Source of the DNA: an uncultured Oscillochloris sp.
GTDB lineage: Bacteria; Chloroflexota; Chloroflexia; Chloroflexales; Chloroflexaceae
Reading direction: 5' to 3'
Length of the DNA stretch: 5,563 bases
NCBI GenBank assembly: GCA_903877345.1
Contig: CAIRDL010001046.1
Coordinates: forward strand, 1-5,563
Position 1 is the stretch's first letter; each line of letters opens with the position of its first letter. The position numbers and the translations under genes are program-made. The notes beneath the pieces were generated by a model, which made no database searches, was not told the DNA's origin, and was given only the letters and a program-made list of their open reading frames with translations. This document shows, one piece after another, positions 1 through 5,339 of this stretch.

Positions 1-1617
1 GGGCGCACCGCCGGTGCGAATGAAGGCCCCGCCGCCGACCCGGTTGTACGCACCGCCGCCGAGTTGCTGGGCGGGCGGCAGGGTAGCGTTGAGGCGGAAA
101 ACGCTGGCACCGAGCATGGCCTGCCCCTGCGCATCCACCACCCGCACCTGGGTGCCGCGCACGCGGAAGGGGAAGGTGGTAGCCGAGGCGTAGGGGTGCT
201 GGAACAGCGGCGTGCCGTTGCGCCCGGTGGTTAGTGACGGGTAGGCGACAAGGCGCACGACGACATTATCAGACTGACCGAAGATGTTGGAGGCGAAGGT
301 GTCCCAGCGGAAGGTGTGGGGCAGCGCGGTCGGCGCTCCGTTCGTCCACGTCGGACGCTGAACGGCGACCCCGGCCCCGAGATCGCCCGCGCTCCCGCCA
401 GGCACGCTGTTGGCGGCGGTAACACCACTGCGGTCATCGAACCGCCAGTAGCCGACGAGACCGGACTCATCGCCGTTGAGCGCCCGGTGCAGCGTGGCCT
501 GGATCTGCGCCTGGGTACGAGCGGTGTTCCAGATCCGCACCTCGTCCAGCGCGCCGACAAACCCGTTCTCAAGCCCGACCCACCCTAGCGTAAGGGGCAA
601 CCCCTGGAGGTTGAAGCTGGCCGCCACGCTCCCGACTAGGCTCCCGTTCTGATAGACCCGCAGGGTGGTGCCATCAAAGGCTGCCGCCAGATGCGTCCAC
701 ACGCCAACGGGCAGCGTCGGGTTGACCTGCTGTGGGGTCGCGCCGTAGACGCCGATCTGCATGGTTCCATTGCTGCCGATCAGCCAATGGTGCGCACCGT
801 TGGTGGCGTTGCCGAGCACGAGCGGCCAGGAGCGGAGGCTGGGCAGCGCCGCAGCCCGCACCCACGCCTCAATCGTGTGCGGCGTATTGCCGGGGGCCAG
901 TCCGGCCACAGTGGGCACGACCACCGAATCGTCTACCCCGTCAAAGCGCAGCGCGGTGCCGGAGGTGGTGGTGGGCGGAACGGAGGCGGCTACGGCGGGC
1001 TGCCACTTCCCACCGCCATTCAGCGAGAATTCGGCATGCACCTCGCGCACCGGGTCGCCCTCGGGGTCACTCAGCGTGTAGGGAATCGAGATCACGGGGC
1101 TGCCGAGCATGTCCGGTGTGGAGTAGAAGTTGGCGTCGGGTGTGCGGCCTGGGCGGGCGACGGTCACGACAGGTGGCTGGTTCGGCTGGTGGGCGACCGA
1201 GGCGATCTGGTTCACGTAGACCTGACTCGGCTGACTATCGTTACCGAGCAGGATGTCAAGTGTACCATCGCCGTTGAGGTCGCCCATCGCCACGCTCGAA
1301 GTGCCGTTGCCGTTGGGGTTGAGCGGGGCGGCAGTCGGGATGAAGCCCCCCATCCCGTTGTTCAGGTAGACTTGGCTCGCCCCATAGTTGCCGAGGAGAA
1401 TGTCGAGGCTGCCGTCACCGTTGAGATCGCCCAGCGCCACGCTCTGGGCAGATTGGGATTTGATATCCACAGGCAGCGGCGGTTTGAAGAGCAGGTCACT
1501 GGCGGCGGCATGGGCGGCAGGCGGCACCGCGAAGGGCGCAGGCACATTCGGCACCAGCGACAGCACGACCACCAGGATGACGAATAGCGCCACGAAACGG
1601 GTTCTTCGGTATGTCAT
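1..1617 (-). CDS. Exported VCBS/FG-GAP and LamG-domain protein, C-terminus missing
   Basis: The frame is open for 539 codons from the ATG at 1617-1615 to the left window edge with no stop, so the C-terminus lies outside. Residues 1-38 form a signal peptide: a basic start, a hydrophobic core at about 9-22, and a likely Ala-X-Ala cut near 'AHA'. Two VCBS/FG-GAP repeats follow at about 59-91 and 108-136, each with a calcium-type loop DLNGDGxLD (D64/N66/D68/D72 and D113/N115/D117/D121) then 'ILLGN' and 'SQVYxN'. Residues about 150-212 are beta-rich ('SDPEGDPVREV'). Residues about 220-430 match a LamG/concanavalin-like jellyroll: 'LRFDGVDD', 'TIEAWVRA', 'WTHLAAAFDGTTLRVYQNG', 'GALDEVRIWNTART', 'GLVGYWRFDD'. 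After that, 'FGQSDNVVVRLVAYP' and 'FPFRVRGTQV' resemble a segment I know from Chloroflexia VCBS proteins. A strong ribosome-binding site supports the start. The role inferred is a secreted or surface protein for carbohydrate binding or adhesion; the ligand is unknown. Confidence 0.92.
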   Translation of the reverse strand, partial: MTYRRTRFVALFVILVVVLSLVPNVPAPFAVPPAAHAAASDLLFKPPLPVDIKSQSAQSVALGDLNGDGSLDILLGNYGASQVYLNNGMGGFIPTAAPLNPNGNGTSSVAMGDLNGDGTLDILLGNDSQPSQVYVNQIASVAHQPNQPPVVTVARPGRTPDANFYSTPDMLGSPVISIPYTLSDPEGDPVREVHAEFSLNGGGKWQPAVAASVPPTTTSGTALRFDGVDDSVVVPTVAGLAPGNTPHTIEAWVRAAALPSLRSWPLVLGNATNGAHHWLIGSNGTMQIGVYGATPQQVNPTLPVGVWTHLAAAFDGTTLRVYQNGSLVGSVAASFNLQGLPLTLGWVGLENGFVGALDEVRIWNTARTQAQIQATLHRALNGDESGLVGYWRFDDRSGVTAANSVPGGSAGDLGAGVAVQRPTWTNGAPTALPHTFRWDTFASNIFGQSDNVVVRLVAYPSLTTGRNGTPLFQHPYASATTFPFRVRGTQVRVVDAQGQAMLGASVFRLNATLPPAQQLGGGAYNRVGGGAFIRTGGAP

Positions 1618-1623
1618 CGCGAG

Positions 1624-1630
1624 CCTCCTT
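1624..1630 (-). promoter_or_regulatory. Shine-Dalgarno site of the VCBS/LamG gene
   Basis: Read on the minus strand this is AAGGAGG, a full-strength ribosome-binding site. It lies 6 nt before the ATG at 1617-1615 and fixes that start codon. Confidence 0.85.
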
Positions 1631-1650
1631 GGGGATTGTGGATTTTCGCA

Positions 1651-1722
1651 AGACCTGACAGGTAGGCGCACAGACGCATATGTATAAATGAATGTTTTCC
1701 CATGCGCCTACCTGTCAGGTCT
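1651..1722. repeat. Perfect 20-bp inverted repeat with 32-nt spacer
   Basis: The arms 1651-1670 (AGACCTGACAGGTAGGCGCA) and 1703-1722 are exact reverse complements. The A+T-rich spacer 1671-1702 contains TATGTATAAATGAATG. Each arm also carries the self-palindromic 11-mer ACCTGACAGGT or its equivalent. There is no T-tract after either arm, so it is not a canonical intrinsic terminator, and I see no target-site duplication. It lies 34-105 nt upstream of the minus-strand ATG, so it sits in the promoter/5'-UTR zone of the VCBS/LamG gene. Possible identities are a REP-like dispersed element, a miniature transposon-like element, or an operator. Confidence 0.85.
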
Positions 1723-1826
1723 CAGGGACGATCACCCTCCGCCGCCAACAGCCCTGCCGGGTCAGTGATCTGCGCGGCACGGGCCAACAGTGCCGGGGCG
1801 CGGGGGTCGCTGTTCGCCCGCAGCAC
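1722..1826 (-). pseudogene. Possible 3'-end remnant of an unidentified gene
   Basis: On the minus strand this stretch reads as 34 GC-rich, coding-like codons ending in TGA at 1724-1722, with 'ANSDPRAPALLARAAQITDPA' style composition rich in Ala, Leu, Arg and Pro. Upstream of about 1830 the same frame turns into A/T-richer sequence made of the neighbouring repeats, so no credible 5' part exists. The stop lies exactly at the outer edge of the 20-bp inverted repeat, as expected if the repeat arrived or sits at a gene end. Ala-rich helical tails of this kind end many large regulatory ATPase/TPR proteins, but I cannot identify a family. It could also be chance coding-like sequence in a GC-rich genome. 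Confidence 0.25.
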
Positions 1827-1871
1827 TTGGGAACAGATTTTTTGCATAAGGCATGGTTCAGAATCGGCCAT

Positions 1872-1964
1872 TCCAGCTTGACAGTTGAAACCCGGCAACC
1901 ACATGCTTCTTGTGACTTTGCGGCTTTGCGGCTTTGCGTGAGATCGCTGAACTGTCAGGCTGGA
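1872..1964. repeat. Imperfect 15-bp inverted repeat enclosing an 8-bp tandem repeat
   Basis: The arm 1872-1886 (TCCAGCTTGACAGTT) pairs with 1950-1964 (AACTGTCAGGCTGGA) at 14 of 15 positions, the exception being one T/G wobble. The 63-nt interior contains three copies of an 8-bp unit. The arms share the core TGACAG with the arms of the 20-bp inverted repeat about 150 bp away, so the two may belong to one family of dispersed repeats. Confidence 0.65.
1916..1939. repeat. 8-bp tandem repeat, three copies of CTTTGCGG
   Basis: Units are 1916-1923, 1924-1931 and 1932-1939; the last ends in T instead of G. The array lies in the interior of the imperfect inverted repeat. CTTTGCG-type arrays of this kind are familiar from intergenic DNA of several bacterial groups, and no function is implied here. 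Confidence 0.8.
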
Positions 1965-2044
1965 TTGAAATATGCCTAAGACAAGGTTCATAGGTACTTT
2001 ACAGTCTTGGGCCACGCAAGTCTTCCTGATGCGCTCGCCCTGAA

Positions 2045-2063
2045 ACCTGGCACCTGGCACCTG
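2045..2063. repeat. 7-bp tandem repeat ACCTGGC, 2.7 copies
   Basis: Two full units (2045-2051, 2052-2058) and a partial third (2059-2063). The array is bracketed by direct copies of TGAAACC at 2041-2047 and 2062-2068. The 7-bp period matches that of the longer array at the right edge of the window, although the unit sequence differs. Confidence 0.65.
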
Positions 2064-2088
2064 AAACCATGCCTAACCCTAAAACGTA

Positions 2089-2132
2089 GCACACCTCCGC
2101 ATCTATGCTTATGGGCAGATGCGGAGGTGTGC
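2089..2132. repeat. Perfect 16-bp hairpin with 12-nt loop
   Basis: The arms 2089-2104 (GCACACCTCCGCATCT) and 2117-2132 are exact reverse complements around loop 2105-2116. As RNA this would be a very stable stem. On the plus strand the following bases are AAGGAAGG, so it is not a rho-independent terminator in that direction. On the minus strand the stem is followed by TACGTTTTAG, only a weak U-tract, and no gene ends just upstream of it in that direction. It is either a dispersed repeat or the first stem of a structured element. Confidence 0.8.
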
Positions 2133-2661
2133 AAGGAAGGATTCGTACCAAGTCCGGTTTTACGGTGTGGGTGGGCCAGGGGGCAACGGCGGTCCGGCAC
2201 CCTGAGCGACAAACGTCCACTGGCTTACCTCGAACGAGCCGAGCCGAGCCAGTTGGATGTGCTGCCCAGACGCTGCCTGTGGGTCAAGCTCTAGGCGCGC
2301 CCGCTCGAACACCTGGATATAGGTGCGAAGGTTTTATGGGTGTGCGCTCACGCCAACTGTCTTGGTGACAATCAAGCCGTATACCTTCGGCACAACGCCG
2401 TTGGTTCCAATAATCAGCGAAGATCAGCCCGCACCGTTGCGCCAAACGATGCCGAAAAGTGGGTACCTACGCACAAGGGCGTGCTACCGCCTGACCTTTG
2501 CCAGAGACACCGACCAACATATGGCATTTGTATAGAGTGGGCTTGTGCATCGTAGCAAGAAAATGCGCTGAACACAATAGGTTAAAAGTAAAAATATGGT
2601 ATAGAATGTAAATCGCATCAGCATGCGCTCTCCGCTAGCGTGTATAGTAATCCTATCCGGG

Positions 2662-2690
2662 TTGTGAAGACCGACCAAATGCGCTATCAT
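2662..2690 (+). promoter_or_regulatory. Candidate sigma70-type promoter for the FGE-fold gene
   Basis: TTGTGA at 2662-2667 (4 of 6 to the -35 consensus) and TATCAT at 2685-2690 (5 of 6 to the -10 consensus) are separated by exactly 17 nt. Transcription would start near 2697 and leave a leader of about 190 nt that carries the C-rich tract and the three TTCG elements before the start at 2885. This is pattern matching only; promoters in this phylum are poorly defined. Confidence 0.35.
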
Positions 2691-2804
2691 CGGCACGGTG
2701 CCGCAGCCACGGAGCAGGAAACGGATGCCACCCCCCACCCCCCACGCCCATTGACGAGTTTCTGGCTTCACAATGCGATTCCGGCCAGTTCACTCGGGTT
2801 GTTT

Positions 2805-2862
2805 TTCTACCCTTCGCGTAAAATTTCTGACCTTCGGGTCAAATCCCTTCTACCCTTCGCGT
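2805..2862 (+). repeat. Three spaced copies of a 15-bp TTCG-containing element in the leader
   Basis: TTCTACCCTTCGCGT occurs exactly at 2805-2819 and 2848-2862. A diverged copy, TTCTGACCTTCGGGT (12 of 15 identical), lies between them at 2825-2839. Start-to-start spacings are 20 and 23 bp. The middle copy forms a clean hairpin TGACC-TTCG-GGTCA (2828-2841) with a stable UUCG-type tetraloop as RNA; the outer two can form the same fold with one mismatch. The last copy ends 8 nt before the ribosome-binding site of the FGE-fold gene. This could be a repeated operator, an RNA-level control element, or a local repeat expansion. Confidence 0.7.
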
Positions 2863-2870
2863 GAAGTACC

Positions 2871-2876
2871 AGGGAG
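2871..2876 (+). promoter_or_regulatory. Shine-Dalgarno site choosing ATG 2885
   Basis: AGGGAG lies 8 nt before the ATG at 2885. It favours this start over the in-frame GTG at 2861, which would add eight residues ahead of an otherwise well-formed signal peptide. The nearer ATG at 2878 is out of frame. Confidence 0.65.
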
Positions 2877-2884
2877 TATGCACC

Positions 2885-4351
2885 ATGAAGTCGTATCGGT
2901 TCCAGCCAAGCGTCGCCCTGCTGAGCATCGCCCTGCTGTTGCTCCTCGGGATGCCTTCGGCACCGCTTCAGGCCCAGACGAACAAGCGCTGTTTCTCAGA
3001 GACGGGGTTCTGCATCGCCGGGCGCCTGCGCGAGTTCTGGGAGCAAAACGACGGGCTGCGCGTCTTTGGCCTGCCGATCACCGATCAGCACCGCGCGAGC
3101 ATCGAAGGGCGCGCCATTGAGCTTCAGTGGTTCGAGCGTACCCGCCTAGAATTGCACCCTGAAAGTCCACGCCCCTCCGATGTGCAACTCGGGCGATTGG
3201 GTGTGGACGCGCTGGAGCAGCAAGGGCGCAACTGGTTCACCTTCCCAAAGAGCGAGGCCCAACCCGGCTGTCGCTTCTTCCCCGAAACGGGGCACAACGT
3301 CTGCGGCGCCATCCTCGCAACCTGGCAGGCCAGAGGCATTGAACTCGACGGGGTACGCGGCAAAGTCACCAAGGAGAGTCTCGCGCTGTTTGGCTTGCCC
3401 ATCAGCGACCTCCAGACGGAGACAATCGAAGGCCACGAACTCCAGGTGCAGTGGTTCGAGCGGGCACGCTTCGAGCTCCACCCCGAGCATGCGCCGCCTT
3501 CCAATGTGTTGCTGGGGCTGTTGGGGAATGAGGTGCGAACCCAAACGAGCGCACTGGTGCCAGCAATGGTGAAAGTGCCCGCTGGCCCCTTCTTGATGGG
3601 CAGCACGGATCAGCAGATCGCCGCAGTAATCAGTCAGGGCGTGAATGCACTTTGGGTGAAGGGTGAAAAGCCCCAACACACGCTGACCCTGCCCGACTAC
3701 TGGATCGGCAAGACTGAAGTGACCAACGCGCAGTTTCGCCCCTTCGTTGAAGGCGATGGCTACACCAACCGCGACTATTGGACTGAAGCGGGGTGGGCGT
3801 GGCGACAAGCCGAAAACATCACCCAACCCTCCTCTTGGGACGACCCGCAGTGGAACGGCCCAGACTACCCAGTGGTCGGTGTAAGTTGGTTCGAGGCGGT
3901 GGCCTACTGCCATTGGCTGAGCAAGCAGACTGGCATCGAGTTTCGGCTGCCGAGCGAGGCTCAATGGGAAAAAGCCGCTCGTGGTTCCGATGGGCGGACC
4001 TACCCGTGGGGCGACATCTGGGACACCAAACGAGCCAATAGCAGTGAGTCAGGCGTGCAGAAAACCACGCCTGTCGGCACCTACCCCGACGGGGCCAGCC
4101 CCTACGGTGCGCTGGATATGGCGGGGAATGTCTGGGAGTGGTGCGCGACGCCGTGGGGCAAGCCCTATCCTTACCAGCCTGAGGATGAGTGGCAAACGCC
4201 CTATCTAGAGGCCAACGCTGATCGTCGCGTGCTCCGTGGCGGCGCGTGGTATTGGGGTGGCATATACACACGCGTGGCGTACCGCAACGGTGACATCCTG
4301 CGTGTCCGCATCAACCGCTTAGGGTTGCGGGTTGCCAGGAGTGACACATGA
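2885..4351 (+). CDS. Exported FGE-sulfatase (SUMF1)-fold protein with two N-terminal repeats, catalytic cysteines absent
   Basis: A protein of 488 residues. Residues 1-31 are a signal peptide with a hydrophobic core at 10-21 and a likely cut after 'LQAQ' or 'LQA', so the protein is exported. Residues 36-106 and 129-214 are two copies of one repeat. Each has a Cys-x-ETG-x-Cys element (C36/C43, C129/C140), FGLPI(T/S)D at 61-67 and 169-175, and QWFER(T/A)R(L/F)ELHPE at 81-93 and 189-201. I know this repeat as common in Chloroflexota but recall no function or Pfam name. Residues about 228-486 are an FGE-sulfatase domain: 'VPAGPFLMGS', 'IGKTEVTNAQFRPF', 'YPVVGVSWFEAVAYCHWLS', 'RLPSEAQWEKAARG', 'DMAGNVWEW', 'RGGAW', 'LGLRVAR'. 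In true formylglycine-generating enzymes RGGSWxC-x4-C supplies two copper-binding cysteines; here they are W457 and T462, so the sulfatase-activating reaction is not expected. No sulfatase is nearby. A surface binding or scaffold role is inferred. The downstream hydrolase gene probably shares its transcript. Confidence 0.93.
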   Translation: MKSYRFQPSVALLSIALLLLLGMPSAPLQAQTNKRCFSETGFCIAGRLREFWEQNDGLRVFGLPITDQHRASIEGRAIELQWFERTRLELHPESPRPSDVQLGRLGVDALEQQGRNWFTFPKSEAQPGCRFFPETGHNVCGAILATWQARGIELDGVRGKVTKESLALFGLPISDLQTETIEGHELQVQWFERARFELHPEHAPPSNVLLGLLGNEVRTQTSALVPAMVKVPAGPFLMGSTDQQIAAVISQGVNALWVKGEKPQHTLTLPDYWIGKTEVTNAQFRPFVEGDGYTNRDYWTEAGWAWRQAENITQPSSWDDPQWNGPDYPVVGVSWFEAVAYCHWLSKQTGIEFRLPSEAQWEKAARGSDGRTYPWGDIWDTKRANSSESGVQKTTPVGTYPDGASPYGALDMAGNVWEWCATPWGKPYPYQPEDEWQTPYLEANADRRVLRGGAWYWGGIYTRVAYRNGDILRVRINRLGLRVARSDT

Positions 4352-4386
4352 CGAGCGTCCGGTTCTTCGTCACTGACCAAAGCAGC

Positions 4387-4394
4387 AGAGGAGG
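4387..4394 (+). promoter_or_regulatory. Shine-Dalgarno site of the MBL-fold hydrolase
   Basis: AGAGGAGG ends 5 nt before the ATG at 4400 and supports that start. The in-frame GTG at 4394 overlaps this site and so cannot use it. Confidence 0.8.
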
Positions 4395-4399
4395 TGCCG

Positions 4400-5278
4400 A
4401 TGACTCAGCCGTTCCAGCTTACCCCAGAACTCTGGGTGCTCCCTAGCCGTGCGCTGGCCTACAACGCGGGGGTGCTGACAAGCGCTGGACAGGTCTGGCT
4501 GCTTGACCCCGGCCCGCACCCCGATGAGACTGCCCGTGCGGCTACGTTGGCCGTCAGCCTCGGCCGTCCGGTGGGTCTGGTGCTTACCCATAGCCACTGG
4601 GATCACATCCTTGGCCCCGAGCGGTTGCCCACGTTGCCAGTGTATGCCCACGTCCGTTTTGCCGAAACCCTGACCGCGCATCAGGCGGCAACCCTCGCGA
4701 TGATTGACCGTTGGGAGCAGCGCTTCGGCTACGTGCGGGCCGCGCCGTTTCGTCCGCCTCATCTCGCGGCCACGTTTCAAGATGGACAGGTATTCGTCTT
4801 GGGTAATCTCGCGCTCACGCTGCTGCACATCCCTGGGCACGCTGCTGACCAGGTGGCGATCTTCGTACCGAGGAGCGGGCTGCTCTGGGCGGCCGATACG
4901 CTCAGCGATAATGAGATTCCGTTGGTCAGTCACCGTCTGGACGCCTACGAGCTAACGCTTGCACGGCTCGCTGCTCTGCCGATCCAGGCATTGGTGCCAG
5001 GACACGGTGCGCCCACGACCGACCGGGCCGTGATCCGCCAGCGCCTCGACGCCGACCGGGCCTATCTCGACGACGTGCGCCGCCGGGTCGTGCGTGCCAT
5101 CAGCGTGGGGGCCAGTGTTGCTGAGACCGTCGCGGCGTGCGCCACGATGGTCTTTCGGTCGCCGGTCGCAAACGCCGGGGCGCACCGGCTCAACGTCGAG
5201 AGTGTCTATCTCGAGTTCGGCGGCGAGGCCGATGCGACGCAGGTGGGCTGGGCTCAGGACGGCCTGATTGACGAGTAG
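4400..5278 (+). CDS. Metallo-beta-lactamase-fold hydrolase
   Basis: A protein of 292 residues without signal peptide or membrane segment, so cytoplasmic. All metal ligands of a two-metal MBL-fold hydrolase are present: H64, H66, D68 and H69 in 'THSHWDH', H147 in 'HIPGHAADQ', D166 in 'LLWAADTLSD' and H202 in 'LVPGHG'. The N-terminus ('NAGVLTSAGQVWLLDPGPHPDE') is the usual first beta strands with the conserved Asp after the hydrophobic strand. Residues about 205-292 form a mostly helical C-terminal region. The layout is of the glyoxalase-II-like type, but the sequence does not tell whether the substrate is a thioester, a lactone or something else. The gene starts 48 bp after the FGE-fold gene on the same strand with no terminator between, so co-transcription is likely. 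A functional link to that exported protein is not evident. Confidence 0.93.
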   Translation: MTQPFQLTPELWVLPSRALAYNAGVLTSAGQVWLLDPGPHPDETARAATLAVSLGRPVGLVLTHSHWDHILGPERLPTLPVYAHVRFAETLTAHQAATLAMIDRWEQRFGYVRAAPFRPPHLAATFQDGQVFVLGNLALTLLHIPGHAADQVAIFVPRSGLLWAADTLSDNEIPLVSHRLDAYELTLARLAALPIQALVPGHGAPTTDRAVIRQRLDADRAYLDDVRRRVVRAISVGASVAETVAACATMVFRSPVANAGAHRLNVESVYLEFGGEADATQVGWAQDGLIDE

Positions 5279-5304
5279 CCGAGCCTTGTCGTCACGCAAT
5301 CTAT

Positions 5305-5318
5305 GCGCGGTAACGCGC
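5305..5318 (+). other. Small stem-loop between hydrolase and methyltransferase genes
   Basis: GCGCG (5305-5309) pairs with CGCGC (5314-5318) around the loop GTAA, a GNRA-type tetraloop as RNA. There is no T-tract after it, so it is probably not an intrinsic terminator. It may be fortuitous in GC-rich DNA. Confidence 0.35.
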
Positions 5319-5339
5319 CGAATGGCTTCCCAAAACGGT

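Larger units (their letters stand above)
1618..2884. other. Gene-poor, repeat-rich region between divergent genes
   Basis: No reading frame here has a believable combination of start, ribosome-binding site and recognisable protein. The left part (1640-2135) is dominated by inverted and tandem repeats. Next comes 2160-2285, rich in small stems, including a GAGCC tandem triplet at 2236-2250 inside a 7-bp inverted repeat (2219-2225 with 2247-2253). The stretch 2290-2550 is plain sequence in which I recognise nothing. From 2555 to 2620 the DNA becomes A+T-rich. A promoter candidate follows near 2662, then a C-rich tract (two runs of six C at 2731-2743), then the triple direct repeat. It separates two divergently transcribed exported-protein genes, so promoters for both should lie in it. 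Confidence 0.8.

Noticed and set aside
691..1587. Long open frame of 298 codons on the plus strand
   Set aside because: It lies fully inside the minus-strand VCBS/LamG gene, which has recognisable domains, a signal peptide and a strong ribosome-binding site. The plus-strand product is low in complexity (Gly/Arg/Val/His) and matches no family; it is the antisense shadow of a GC-rich gene.
1651..1722. Complete insertion sequence or MITE with target-site duplication
   Set aside because: The arms are perfect, but the flanks (TTCGCA left, CAGGGA right) show no clear direct duplication and there is no transposase; called only as an inverted repeat.
2089..2132. Rho-independent terminator
   Set aside because: The stem is strong but is followed by AAGGAAGG on the plus strand and only a short, displaced T-run on the minus strand, and no gene ends next to it.
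2323..2535. Open frame of 70 codons on the plus strand in the intergenic region
   Set aside because: No ribosome-binding site, no recognisable motif, and an overlapping frame of similar length in the same DNA. Not supportable as a gene from the sequence alone.
2484..2771. Open frame of 95 codons on the minus strand with a hydrophobic stretch
   Set aside because: The hydrophobic residues come from the A+T-rich zone 2555-2640 read in reverse. There is no ribosome-binding site and no family resemblance.
2751..2780. Promoter with TTGACG at 2751 as -35 box
   Set aside because: The -35-like hexamer is good, but the best downstream -10-like sequence is only 12-13 nt away, and at proper spacing the hexamer GCGATT is poor.
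3146..3964. Long open frame of 272 codons on the minus strand
   Set aside because: Antisense to the FGE-fold gene, whose domain motifs are clear in the plus frame. The antisense product shows no motif and no ribosome-binding site.
2885..4351. Functional formylglycine-generating enzyme activating a sulfatase
   Set aside because: Both catalytic cysteine positions after RGG are substituted (W457, T462) and no sulfatase gene is in the window.
4348..4446. 32-codon frame overlapping the stop of the FGE-fold gene by ATGA
   Set aside because: The ATGA overlap suggests translational coupling, but the peptide runs over the ribosome-binding site and first codons of the hydrolase gene and has no recognisable features.
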